Of a stretch of 64,000 bases of DNA, positions 18,587 through 27,616 are shown piece after piece. Under the pieces are notes generated by a model. The model saw only the letters and a list, made by a program, of their open reading frames with translations. It had not been told where the DNA came from and did not search any database. Numbering within the stretch: the stretch's first letter is position 1; every line of letters starts with the position of its first letter. The stretch covers positions 1,116,001 through 1,180,000 of the forward strand of contig NZ_CP048114.1 of assembly GCF_010093025.1 (NCBI RefSeq), in the 5' to 3' direction. The position numbers were made by a program, and so were the translations under genes. Source of the stretch: Edaphobacter sp. 12200R-103 (lineage in GTDB: Bacteria > Acidobacteriota > Terriglobia > Terriglobales > Acidobacteriaceae).

Positions 18587-21316
18587 ATGGGACTCCTGTT
18601 CGGTCGCCTTCGAGCCGCCGTTGTTGGAATCATTGTCGTTCTTTTCTGCTGCCGAATTTCCTTAGGGCAGGCAGGTCGGTTTGATCTTACCGGACCGCGC
18701 ATCGATGTGCGCGTTACTCGGGGAGACAAGACCCTGCCGATCGCCTCCGTTCCCAACCTGCAGCCAGGCGATAAGCTGTGGCTGTTTGCCGATCTTCCCA
18801 GAACTCAGTCCGTCCATTACCTGCTGGTGGCTGTCTTTCTGCGAGGAACGACCAATCCCCCTCCAGACAAGTGGTTCCACAAGATCCAGACATGGGACAA
18901 GAAGGTTCGGGAAGAGGGAGTGACCATCACCGTCCCAAACGAGGCCCAGCAGGCCATCCTGTTCCTGGCTCCGGAGACCGGCGGGGACTTCTCAACCCTC
19001 AAATCCGCCGTTAAGGGCCGGCCGGGGATCTTTGTCCGTGCCTCGCAGGATCTGACGGAAGCGGGCTTTGAGCAGGCCCGCATCGAGAAATATCTCGCAG
19101 CGATCAAAACGGTCGATCCAGGAGATCCCAAAGCGCTCAAGGAACACTCCGAGCTGCTGGCCCGGACCCTGAATCTGCATCCCAACCAGGATTGTTTCAA
19201 CAAACCCATGGATCAGCAGTATGCCTGTCTGACCCAGACGGGAACCCAGACGCTGCTGAATGACGGACATGGAGAGAACGTCGTCTCCATGCTCTCGCGC
19301 AGTGACACCTCGGCCCTGATCGGCGCTGCAGCCAATACCAGTATCGCAGGTGGAGGCCTCTATTCGGCCTACGTGGGCGCCGTCGTGGATCTGGTCCGTC
19401 TCACCAGTAACCTCCATACGGCGCAATACCAGTACATTCCGGCGATTGCCTTTCCCCAGGTCGAGGCCCTGAATCTTCGCCTGAATACGGCGCCTTCGTT
19501 CCATAATCCGAAGTCGGTTATTGTCATCGGTCTGCCTTCCATCCAGAAGGCGATTCCTCCGCCCCTTCGCGCCTCGGACGCTCAATTTGTTACCTGCATG
19601 TTGAAGCCTGGAGTCACTCTTCCGGTCGAAGGTGCGCCGCTGGTCTTCTCTACAGCCTTTGCGCACGACATGGTTCTCCATATCAATGGCGCCCCAAGAG
19701 CCGACATCCCCCTAAGTCCTGACCCTTTTAAGGGAGGACTTGTCCTGCGTCCGGAGGAAAGCCGCACGCATATTCCGCTACCGAATGAACGCTTCGGCAA
19801 GGGCGACGACCAGGTAAAGAAGGATAGTTCGCCATCTGGAAATGAGCCGAAGCCACCGACCGATCCCGATGCCCCCAAAACCGACGTGACCGGAACCATC
19901 ACCGGATACTGGGGCTTTGATCCATTCACGGGCCCGACGCTTCCTCTCCAGGACGTTGCCGGAAAGGACTGGAAGCTGGCTACTGATTCCGTCCTGATCG
20001 CCGGACGTGAGAACCATCTCACCCTCAGCTCCACCGGGACGGCATGCATCGACAACATTACTTTTGAGCGCTCCTCCGGCCGCGTAGGAGAGGCGCAGTG
20101 GAAGCGTTCGGACAAACCGAACGTCGTCGATGTGACCCTTTCGCTCAAATCCGTCGATCCGGGGAATATCCACCTGGATGTGCATCAGTATGGTGAGACG
20201 CCTGTGGCTGCCGTTACGGCCCAGACCTTCTCGGAGCCTGCGCGCATCTTTGCGATTACGCTGCATGCGGGTGACTCGGCAGCAACGCTCCAGGGGACGA
20301 GTCTCAACCAGGTGCGTCAGGTCGAAGTCAACAATCTGAACTTTACCCCCATCGGAGAGCCGGCTATCGCTCCCGGACAGACGGGGGCAAGCCAGCGTAC
20401 AGAGAACCTGACCGTCTCCCTTCCCGAGTCTTCCCAGGGGCCAGACCTGCACCCTGGCGACCATTTGACGGCACACGTCGCGCTCCGTGATGGCCGTACG
20501 CTCAGCCACGTCGTCACTGTGGATTCCCCCCGTCCCTCAGTAACCTTGCTGAACCGGGCTATCTCGAAACAGGGCGTCTCGCCGATCCGTTTGGCCAATC
20601 CTGACGATCTCCCCGTCGATGAGAAAATCACCTTCTCGCTGCACTCCGCCTCACCGTTCCCACGCAACGGGAAGATTGAGATCGCGAACGCCGATGAGAG
20701 CCTTCGGTCGGACCTGACCATCTCTTCGGGGTTGATCCTTCAGAACGCTCATACGCTGCTCGGCAGCTTCGATCCCCTGAAGACCTTCGGCACCTCCGCT
20801 TATGGCCCCATACGACTGCGGCCCATCGGTCCTGAGGGCACCGCAGGCGACTGGATCTCGCTTGCCAATCTTGTCCGCCTGCCTCGCCTGCAGGAGATTC
20901 ACTGCCCGAGCGATCCGGCTGCTCTCTGCACGATGTCGGGGTCCGATCTTTATCTGGTCGATTCCATCTCCAATGACGTCAGCTTTGCTAACCCAGTCCA
21001 GGTGCCTGAAGGCTTCGTGGGGAATACTCTGTCCGTTCCCCGCCCCCCGAAGAGCGGCTTCTACCTCAAACTCAAGGATGAACCGGATTCGGAAAATATG
21101 GTCGTAATGCCGGTGCAGATTCAACGGGCGCCACAACCACCACAGCCCGTTGCTGCTCCTCCGCCTGCAACTTCCCCGACGGCTCCTGCCGAACCACCTT
21201 CATCGACCTCTGCGCCCGATAGCCATGAGCCTGCGCCCCCTGGAACAGCTCCAGATACCGCGGCGCCCGCAACTCCACCGCCCTCCACCCCCCAGCCTGC
21301 TCGTAAGGCCCGTTGA
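18587..21316 (+). CDS. large exported protein of unknown function with Pro/Ala-rich tail
   Basis: A 909-residue protein that I do not recognise. It has a signal peptide (about residues 1-28, hydrophobic VVGIIVVLFCCRISLG). An N-terminal domain (about 30-145) contains PNLQPGDKLWLFADLP, reminiscent of polysaccharide-export-associated proteins, and is followed by an alpha-rich part with two Cys. Several beta-sandwich-like regions follow (about 420-840), in the manner of Ig/IPT-like repeats. The last 60 residues are a low-complexity Pro/Ala/Thr tail, as in envelope-spanning or surface proteins. It sits just downstream of the adaptor-ATPase pair on the same strand, so an envelope transport or assembly role is possible but unproven. 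Confidence 0.85.
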   Translation: MGLLFGRLRAAVVGIIVVLFCCRISLGQAGRFDLTGPRIDVRVTRGDKTLPIASVPNLQPGDKLWLFADLPRTQSVHYLLVAVFLRGTTNPPPDKWFHKIQTWDKKVREEGVTITVPNEAQQAILFLAPETGGDFSTLKSAVKGRPGIFVRASQDLTEAGFEQARIEKYLAAIKTVDPGDPKALKEHSELLARTLNLHPNQDCFNKPMDQQYACLTQTGTQTLLNDGHGENVVSMLSRSDTSALIGAAANTSIAGGGLYSAYVGAVVDLVRLTSNLHTAQYQYIPAIAFPQVEALNLRLNTAPSFHNPKSVIVIGLPSIQKAIPPPLRASDAQFVTCMLKPGVTLPVEGAPLVFSTAFAHDMVLHINGAPRADIPLSPDPFKGGLVLRPEESRTHIPLPNERFGKGDDQVKKDSSPSGNEPKPPTDPDAPKTDVTGTITGYWGFDPFTGPTLPLQDVAGKDWKLATDSVLIAGRENHLTLSSTGTACIDNITFERSSGRVGEAQWKRSDKPNVVDVTLSLKSVDPGNIHLDVHQYGETPVAAVTAQTFSEPARIFAITLHAGDSAATLQGTSLNQVRQVEVNNLNFTPIGEPAIAPGQTGASQRTENLTVSLPESSQGPDLHPGDHLTAHVALRDGRTLSHVVTVDSPRPSVTLLNRAISKQGVSPIRLANPDDLPVDEKITFSLHSASPFPRNGKIEIANADESLRSDLTISSGLILQNAHTLLGSFDPLKTFGTSAYGPIRLRPIGPEGTAGDWISLANLVRLPRLQEIHCPSDPAALCTMSGSDLYLVDSISNDVSFANPVQVPEGFVGNTLSVPRPPKSGFYLKLKDEPDSENMVVMPVQIQRAPQPPQPVAAPPPATSPTAPAEPPSSTSAPDSHEPAPPGTAPDTAAPATPPPSTPQPARKAR

Positions 21317-21448
21317 CAAATCCTCGGTCGGTGGCCGTAGGCAGTATCAAGAGGGCTGATGCAGTAAGTTGCTTATAGTCTGCGAAGTACAGTCGTAAAA
21401 TCGCGACGAAGGATTCACATGGTTTTCTAGAATAAGTGCAGAGACTTG

Positions 21449-21474
21449 AAAGGGGATCCCTGCGGGACCCCTTT
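21449..21474. terminator. hairpin between convergent genes, possible weak terminator
   Basis: AAGGGGATCCC and GGGACCCCTTT form a stem with one bulged base and a TGC loop. It lies between the end of the 909-residue protein gene and the end of the permease gene on the other strand. No clear T-tract follows on either strand, so termination is uncertain. Confidence 0.4.
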
Positions 21475-21572
21475 CATAAATTACCGCATGTTACGTCATT
21501 TCAAGGCTTTGTATGGCAAAAGCCAAACATAAGTCTTATCTGTGAAGACTTTGTGCAATAAGCCAGGAATGC

Positions 21573-23180
21573 CTACCCTTTGACGTCGACGGAGCTGGCC
21601 GCTCGCTCTCGCACCTTGCTGTGCTTCACACTGTAAGTGAAGTACACCACCAGACCGATCACCAGCCACACGATCAGGCGGACCCAGTTCAGCCAGCCCA
21701 GCTTGACCATCAGGTAGCCATTGGCAAGAATTCCCATGGCCGGGATGAACGGTACCCATGGCGTGCGGAAGGGACGTGGACGGTCCGGCTCGGTTCTGCG
21801 TAGCACGATGATTGACATGCATACGATCACGAAGGCCAGCAGCGTACCGATGTTCACCATCTTGCCGATATCGTCGATTGGAGTTACAGCCCCGACGACG
21901 CCGGCAAGGGTGCCTACCAGGAAGGTGTTCCTGAACGGCGTGCGAAAGCGCGGATGAACTTCGGCGAAGAACTTCTTCGGCAGCAGGCCGTCACTGGCCA
22001 TCGCGTAGAGCACACGCGTCTGGCCCAGCAGCATCACCAGCATCACCGAGGTAAGACCCGCCAGCGCGCCGACGATAATGATGTTCGAAGCCCCGATTAG
22101 CTCGCGGTCCAGAAAGGCCCGCGCCAGCGGCGCCTCGATATTGACGGACTGCCATGGCACCATGCCTGTGAGCACGGCCGCGACACCGATGTAAAGCACC
22201 GTACAGATCACGAGTGAAGCGATCATGCCGATCGGCAGGTCGCGCTGCGGGTTCTTCGCTTCCTGAGCCGTCGTCGAAACCGCGTCGAAGCCGATGTAGG
22301 CAAAAAAGATGTAGGCCGCTGCGGCTCCGATGCCACTCATTCCGAACGGAGCGAACTCATGCCAGTTGGCGCCCCAGTTGCCAGGGTGAACATACTTCGC
22401 GCCCAGACCGATGACAAACAGCACCACGGCGACCTTCAACACCACGATGGTCGAATTGAACTTCGCCGACTCCTTGATGCCGATAGCGAGCACGGTCGTA
22501 ATGATGAGCGCGATGACAAGGGCCGGAAGATTGATCCCGATCTCATGGCCAAACAGGACGGGTGCGCCCAGAACCTGGTGGGCCCGCGTGACCATCTCGG
22601 CTGTCGGCGCGGCGACAATGTCGCTCATCTGCTTGATGTAATCCTGCGTTCCGGGGGCCAGCGCCGGGAAGTTCGTTGCCATGACCTGACGGGCCACCTC
22701 TTCCATCGCCTTGCGCAGGCCGGTCCAGTGATCGTAGGCCAGCCACAAGGGAAACTTCAGGTTGAATACGTCCAACAGCTCTACGAAGTTGTTGGACCAG
22801 CCGGAACTGACGGTACTAGCTCCCATAGCGTATTCCAGCGTCAAGTCCCAGCCGATGATCCAGGCGATCAGCTCTCCCAGGGTAGCGTAGGCATAGGTGT
22901 AGGCTGAGCCGGCCAACGGAATCATGGCCGCGAACTCCGCATAGCAGAGTCCGGCAAACCCGCAGCCCAGGCCTGAGAGTACGAACGAAAGCATCAACCC
23001 CGGGCCAGCGTAATGGGCTCCGAGCCCCGCCATGACAAAGATGCCTGCGCCAATCACCGCACCCACGCCGAGCGCAGTCAGTTGAAACGGTCCAAGCACA
23101 CGTTCCAGCGTCTGTTCGCCCTCGGCCTCAGCCTCGGCAAGCAGCAGGTCCATCGGTTTTCTGATAAACAACTTCGACAT
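21573..23180 (-). CDS. APC-family amino acid permease, cationic amino acid transporter type
   Basis: A 535-residue inner-membrane transporter with about 12-14 hydrophobic helices. The N-terminal cytoplasmic segment LERVLGPFQLTALGVGAVIG, then AGIFVMAGLGAHYAGPG, and the conserved EAKNPQRDLPIGMIASL match the CAT/YfnA branch. An unusually long polar insertion (about residues 145-215, with LAPGTQDYIKQMSD) separates early helices. The ATG at 23180 has AGGA just upstream. It follows a second APC permease on the same strand after only 21 bases, so both are likely cotranscribed. The substrate is probably an amino acid, but which one cannot be read from the sequence. Confidence 0.92.
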   Translation of the reverse strand: MSKLFIRKPMDLLLAEAEAEGEQTLERVLGPFQLTALGVGAVIGAGIFVMAGLGAHYAGPGLMLSFVLSGLGCGFAGLCYAEFAAMIPLAGSAYTYAYATLGELIAWIIGWDLTLEYAMGASTVSSGWSNNFVELLDVFNLKFPLWLAYDHWTGLRKAMEEVARQVMATNFPALAPGTQDYIKQMSDIVAAPTAEMVTRAHQVLGAPVLFGHEIGINLPALVIALIITTVLAIGIKESAKFNSTIVVLKVAVVLFVIGLGAKYVHPGNWGANWHEFAPFGMSGIGAAAAYIFFAYIGFDAVSTTAQEAKNPQRDLPIGMIASLVICTVLYIGVAAVLTGMVPWQSVNIEAPLARAFLDRELIGASNIIIVGALAGLTSVMLVMLLGQTRVLYAMASDGLLPKKFFAEVHPRFRTPFRNTFLVGTLAGVVGAVTPIDDIGKMVNIGTLLAFVIVCMSIIVLRRTEPDRPRPFRTPWVPFIPAMGILANGYLMVKLGWLNWVRLIVWLVIGLVVYFTYSVKHSKVRERAASSVDVKG

Positions 23181-23201
23181 TCGTCCTATGGTTCTCCTTC
23201 T

Positions 23202-24776
23202 CTACGTCCCGGTGGTTCTCAATTCGGCAGCCTCCGCCTCCAACGCGGCACTCCGCCGGCTCCATACCAGATATACCGGAACACCCAGGAGAACGATGAT
23301 CAACCCCGGCCAGGTATATTGGGGTTTGTAACGCAATAGTACAAGACAAATCCAGGCTGCCATGACGATATAAAGACCCGGCAGCAGGGGATAGCCGATG
23401 GCGCGATACGGACGTTGCGCCTCCGGCCGGGTCCGCCGAAGCACAAACAGCCCCGCTATCGTCAGGATATAGAAGATAAGCACCGCAAAGATCACATAAT
23501 CGAGGAGCTGGGAGTAGCTTCCTGACAGACAGAGCAGGCACGTCCAGATGCATTGCACCCACAGCGAATTGACCGGGGTCTTCGACCGCTCGCTCAGCTT
23601 GCCGACCGACTTGAAGAAGAGTCCGTCTCGGCTCATGGCGTAGTAGACGCGAGCGCCGGCCAGCAGCATCCCATTGGCGCAGCCGAAGGTGGAGACGAGA
23701 ATTGCCAGCCCCATCAGTCTGGCTCCGTAGCCTGTAAATGCGCGCTCCATCACGGCAGTAGCGACGCGATCTTCCGTCGCGAACTGAATTCCCCGCCCTG
23801 CAATGGTTGTCGCGTGCGGATCGCCCACAAGAGGAAGCACACTCAGAAAGACGAAGTTGCACAGCACGTAGAGCAGCAGGACCACGCCTGTACCGATGGC
23901 GAGCGAAAGTGGAAGATTGCGCTTCGGGTTGCGAATCTCGCCCGCAGTAAAGGTGACGTTGTTCCATGCATCGGCACTGAAGAGCGAGCCCACCTGAACG
24001 ATCGCCAGGATGGTCAGAATGCCGACATAGTCTGTCCCACCGAGTTGCGAGGCATGCAGAGAGTGCCAGCCTGCGCCAGCCCAGAAGTTATGCCAGCCCG
24101 CGCCAAAATTGGCAGCCAAGGCAGCGGGATCCCGCACGACCAGGCCAACCAGAACCATAGCCGCCAGCGCAAGAACCTTGGCCGAGGTAAAGAGGTTCTG
24201 TACAGCCGCACCCATTTTGACGCCGAAGGTATTAAGGAGCGTCAGCAGAATGATCACGACGATGGCTGCAAGGTTGGCAGTATTCAGACCGATGTCCATA
24301 TTGCCGAGAACCATCGGGCCCACATGCCATGCAGGAACATGCCCGATGTGCCAGAGCCAGTGACTTGTATTGACGGAGGGAAAGAAGACTCCAAGGAACT
24401 TGCCGAAGGCCACTCCGACGGCAGCGATGGTACCCGTCTGAATGACGAGAAAGAGCGTCCAGCCGTAGAGAAATCCCCACAGCGGTCCCAGAGATTCGCG
24501 CAGGTAGATGTACTGGCCGCCTGCTTTGGGCATCATCGCCGCAAGCTCTCCGTAGCTGAGAGCGCCGATGATGGTCATCACTGCGGTCACCAGCCACGCA
24601 CCAATCAGTAGCGCGGGAGAGCCAAGGAGGCGTGACATATCGGCCGGCACAATAAAGATGCCCGATCCGATCATGGAACCCATCACGATCGCAGTCGCAG
24701 AGAATAACCCCATCCCCTGCACGAACTGGGGCTGAGTCGCGGAGGTCACGTCAGCTTGCCTGGAAGAATTCTTCAC
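23202..24776 (-). CDS. APC-family amino acid permease
   Basis: A 524-residue polytopic membrane protein of the amino acid-polyamine-organocation superfamily. Features include the first helix MGLFSATAIVMGSMIGSGIF with the unwound Gly motif, the GGQYIYLRESLGPLWGFLYG segment, the AGEIRNPKRNLPLSLAIGTG motif after the sixth helix, and a long C-terminal set of helices (VLRRTRPEAQRPYRAIGYPL). It resembles the L-type exchanger branch more than the cationic branch. The longest start is GTG 24776; no strong Shine-Dalgarno sequence is seen. It heads a two-gene unit with the downstream permease. Confidence 0.9.
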   Translation of the reverse strand: MKNSSRQADVTSATQPQFVQGMGLFSATAIVMGSMIGSGIFIVPADMSRLLGSPALLIGAWLVTAVMTIIGALSYGELAAMMPKAGGQYIYLRESLGPLWGFLYGWTLFLVIQTGTIAAVGVAFGKFLGVFFPSVNTSHWLWHIGHVPAWHVGPMVLGNMDIGLNTANLAAIVVIILLTLLNTFGVKMGAAVQNLFTSAKVLALAAMVLVGLVVRDPAALAANFGAGWHNFWAGAGWHSLHASQLGGTDYVGILTILAIVQVGSLFSADAWNNVTFTAGEIRNPKRNLPLSLAIGTGVVLLLYVLCNFVFLSVLPLVGDPHATTIAGRGIQFATEDRVATAVMERAFTGYGARLMGLAILVSTFGCANGMLLAGARVYYAMSRDGLFFKSVGKLSERSKTPVNSLWVQCIWTCLLCLSGSYSQLLDYVIFAVLIFYILTIAGLFVLRRTRPEAQRPYRAIGYPLLPGLYIVMAAWICLVLLRYKPQYTWPGLIIVLLGVPVYLVWSRRSAALEAEAAELRTTGT

Positions 24777-24843
24777 GTTGCAGTCTTTTCTATCCCAAAT
24801 GGCGGAGAAAGTCTTCCAGCAACTTAGTCTCCGGAAGAAAAGC

Positions 24844-24882
24844 AGATTCCTCCACTCCGTTACGCTCCGGTCGGAATGACAC
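24844..24882. repeat. imperfect palindromic intergenic element
   Basis: The segment AGATTCCTCCACTCCG to GGTCGGAATGAC has complementary ends (ATTCC 24846-24850 and GGAAT 24875-24879) around a C/T/G-rich core. It resembles short dispersed intergenic repeats of bacterial genomes, but only one copy occurs in this window. Confidence 0.3.
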
Positions 24883-24966
24883 TCTCAAGAAAGCGGATAT
24901 TCCACGACCACTTTGACGACATGCACTGAGCTTCGATGTCATCTATTCGCGAAATTAGAGGAACTG

Positions 24967-25632
24967 TCAGGCGGTGGACTTCGGCATTGCGCGTATAAAG
25001 GTCTCGACCCACTGCGCTGCGGTAGCTCCAGGATGGAAGAAAGCACCGATGATTGCAACACTATCCGCGCCCGCCTCAATAACACTGCCCGCACTGTCGG
25101 CTGTGATTCCCCCTATTGCCACCAACGGCTTGGAGGTTAGAGCGCGTGCCTGCCGGACTCCTTCGAGCCCAACGACAGGATCAGGATTTCGCTTGGTTGA
25201 GGTGGAGAAGACAGGACCGATGGCGATGTAATCGGCGCCAGCGGCATCCGCTTCTATGACCTGCCGGGTGGAGTGCGTGGAGCAGCCGACGATACCGTGC
25301 GGGAGTGCAAGCCGAGCCTCTGCAATGGCTGCATCGGTCTGGCCGACGTGGACGGCACGCCATCCGGCAAGACGCGCCAACTCCGGGGAATCATTCATGA
25401 CCAGAGTGACGTCTGCTCCCTGGAAGATTCCTGAGATTGCGCGGGAGTTCCGCAGAATCTGTTCCGACGAACCGGTCTTGTCGCGATACTGAAGGAGGGT
25501 GACGCCGGCGTCTCGAAGTTCCTCCACAAAGGAACGTAGATCGATACCTCTAGCCGCCAGCATCTCGGAATCTACGATGGGGTAAAGACGTGGAACTCTC
25601 AGGAATCCCAAGGGATCTTTCTTCTGCCGCAC
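24967..25632 (-). CDS. thiE: thiamine-phosphate synthase
   Basis: A 221-residue TIM-barrel enzyme that joins the hydroxymethylpyrimidine and thiazole phosphates to make thiamine phosphate. Family marks are LLQYRDK near residue 45, LVMNDSPELARLAGWRAVHV with the substrate-binding Asn-Asp, the phosphate-binding GCSTHS, IGPVFSTSTK, and the C-terminal VAIGGITADSAGSVIEAGAD followed by VAIIGAF. The start is GTG 25632, one base after the accC stop, so translation is probably coupled to accC. No other thiamine gene is close. Its place behind the biotin carboxylase genes is unusual. Confidence 0.95.
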   Translation of the reverse strand: MRQKKDPLGFLRVPRLYPIVDSEMLAARGIDLRSFVEELRDAGVTLLQYRDKTGSSEQILRNSRAISGIFQGADVTLVMNDSPELARLAGWRAVHVGQTDAAIAEARLALPHGIVGCSTHSTRQVIEADAAGADYIAIGPVFSTSTKRNPDPVVGLEGVRQARALTSKPLVAIGGITADSAGSVIEAGADSVAIIGAFFHPGATAAQWVETFIRAMPKSTA

Positions 25633-25633
25633 C

Positions 25634-26995
25634 TCAAGCCTTCACGTCGTTCTGGCGCTCCAGAAACCGTTCCATAAACTTCGTATCGAACTTACCGGCG
25701 CGAAACTCCTCATCGGCGAAGATACGCTGATGCAGCGGGATGGTCGTGTGGATTCCCTGCACGACGAACTGGCTCAAGGCACGCTGCATCTTGTTCATGG
25801 CCTCCTCGCGATCCTTACCGTGGCAGATGAGCTTGGCGATCATGGAGTCATAGTACGGAGGGACGACACCCTCGGCGTATTGCGCGGTATCAACGCGAAC
25901 GCCATTGCCGCCCGGCACGTTGAAGGCTGTGATCTTGCCCGCACTGGGGGTGAACTTCTCAGGATGCTCCGCATTGATGCGGCACTCGATCGCATGGCCG
26001 CGAATCTCGACCGGGCCGGGAACGATGGCGTTGAGCTTTTCACCGGCTGCGATACGAAGCTGCGCCTTCACCAGATCAATCCCGGTCACCATCTCGGTGA
26101 CGCAATGCTCCACCTGGATACGGGTGTTCATCTCAATGAAGTAGATCTTGCCATCCTCGTCCATCAGGAATTCGATCGTGCCTGCATTCCAGTAGCCGAT
26201 ACTTTCGAGAGACTTCTTGATGGTCTTGCCCAGCTCCTCGCGGAGCTTCGGGGTGATCTGCAGACTTGGCGCCTCCTCGATGAGCTTCTGATGGCGACGC
26301 TGAATGGAGCACTCACGCTCGCCCAGGCTCATTACGTTGCCGTGCTCATCGGCCAGCACCTGGAATTCGATGTGGCGCGGACGCTCGATGAACTTCTCCA
26401 TGTAGAGATCGCCATTGCCGAACGCAGCAGCAGCTTCCGTGGATGCCTGGTTATATAGCCCGGGTAGTTCCTCGGGGCTGCGGCAGATGCGCATGCCGCG
26501 TCCTCCGCCACCTGCGACGGCCTTGAGGATGACGGGGTAACCGACGCTCTTCGCCCACTCCAATGCCTCGCCCTCGCTGGCGATGATGCCATCGGAGCCG
26601 GGAAGAATGGGGACCTTGGCTTTCTTCATCGTCTGGCGCGCCGTAGACTTCTCGCCCATCATGCGCGTGACCTCGGGGGGAGGCCCGATGAACTTGATGT
26701 TCGAGGCGCGGCATACCTCGGCGAAGTTGGCATTTTCGCTCAACAGGCCATAACCCGGGTGGATTGCGTCCACATCGGTGATCTCAGCGGCCGAGATGAC
26801 CGCAGGCACATTCAGATAGCTTTCCGCCGAACGCGGAGGTCCGATGCAGATAGCCTCATCGGCAAACTTTACGTGCAGCGAATTTCTATCGGCCTCGCTG
26901 TAAACCGCAACCGTGCGGATCCCAAGCTCCTTGCACGCGCTGATGACGCGCAGTGCGATCTCCCCACGATTTGCAATCAGTACCTTCCGAAACAT
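25634..26995 (-). CDS. accC: acetyl-CoA carboxylase, biotin carboxylase subunit
   Basis: A 453-residue ATP-grasp enzyme that carboxylates the biotin on AccB, the first half of the acetyl-CoA carboxylase reaction in fatty acid synthesis. It begins [18 protein letters not shown], has the glycine-rich ATP loop [18 protein letters not shown], and the metal and biotin-site segment [20 protein letters not shown]. The length is standard. It lies 69 bases downstream of accB on the same strand, the common accB-accC order, and overlaps nothing. Confidence 0.98.
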   Translation of the reverse strand: MFRKVLIANRGEIALRVISACKELGIRTVAVYSEADRNSLHVKFADEAICIGPPRSAESYLNVPAVISAAEITDVDAIHPGYGLLSENANFAEVCRASNIKFIGPPPEVTRMMGEKSTARQTMKKAKVPILPGSDGIIASEGEALEWAKSVGYPVILKAVAGGGGRGMRICRSPEELPGLYNQASTEAAAAFGNGDLYMEKFIERPRHIEFQVLADEHGNVMSLGERECSIQRRHQKLIEEAPSLQITPKLREELGKTIKKSLESIGYWNAGTIEFLMDEDGKIYFIEMNTRIQVEHCVTEMVTGIDLVKAQLRIAAGEKLNAIVPGPVEIRGHAIECRINAEHPEKFTPSAGKITAFNVPGGNGVRVDTAQYAEGVVPPYYDSMIAKLICHGKDREEAMNKMQRALSQFVVQGIHTTIPLHQRIFADEEFRAGKFDTKFMERFLERQNDVKA

Positions 26996-27064
26996 AAACC
27001 CCGATGCCTTCCGTCAAAGTCAGGATCGTCCATCCCTTTACACGAGACAAACGCAACGAAAAAA

Positions 27065-27577
27065 TTACCGCGGCCGAATCTCAAAGAGCGGCTGTCCGTA
27101 CTCTACGGGTTGACCGCTGTTGGCGATCCTGCGAACGACCTCGCCGGCAATATCGGACTCGATCTCGTTCATCAGCTTCATCGCTTCGACGATGCAGAGC
27201 ACCTGTCCGGCCTCGACCTGATCGCCAATCTGAACGAACGAAGGCGCGCCGGGGGCGGGTGACTCGTAGAAGGTTCCGACGATCGGCGACTTGACCTCGT
27301 GCAGCTTCTCTGCCGGAGCAGAGGTATCCGGTGCAGCGCCAAGGCTGGCAGGATGGGCTGTAGCTGCCGGAGAGGCAGGAACAGAACCAGGGGCCGATGA
27401 AACCAGCCGGCTCAACTGTGCCAGGTCGAAAGCTCCCGAGGCCGCTGCCGGCGCCGGCTCACCCGCAAACTTGATCCGCACCTTCAGATCGGGCTGCTCC
27501 ATGTCGAACTCGGCGATCTCGTTGGCCTTGAGAAACTCCACCAGCTCGCGAAGCTCCTGCATCTTTGTTCCGTCCAT
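27065..27577 (-). CDS. accB: acetyl-CoA carboxylase, biotin carboxyl carrier protein
   Basis: A 170-residue carrier protein. The N-terminal dimerising part (ELVEFLKANEIAEFDMEQPD) is joined by an Ala/Pro/Ser-rich linker to a C-terminal biotinyl domain with the target Lys in VEAMKLMNEI and the thumb region FYESPAPGAPSFVQIGD. The frame extends to GTG 27583, but ATG 27577 has an AGGAG five bases upstream and is preferred. It heads the fatty acid part of the apparent operon, with a peptidase gene 39 bases upstream and accC downstream. Confidence 0.97.
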   Translation of the reverse strand: MDGTKMQELRELVEFLKANEIAEFDMEQPDLKVRIKFAGEPAPAAASGAFDLAQLSRLVSSAPGSVPASPAATAHPASLGAAPDTSAPAEKLHEVKSPIVGTFYESPAPGAPSFVQIGDQVEAGQVLCIVEAMKLMNEIESDIAGEVVRRIANSGQPVEYGQPLFEIRPR

Positions 27578-27616
27578 CGTCACTCCTGTGCCTGTTGCGG
27601 CACTTCTGGTTATTTT

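Noticed and set aside
23553..24611. 352-residue plus-strand frame
   Set aside because: It is antisense to an APC permease; the composition (many His, Gln, Arg) is typical of a shadow frame.
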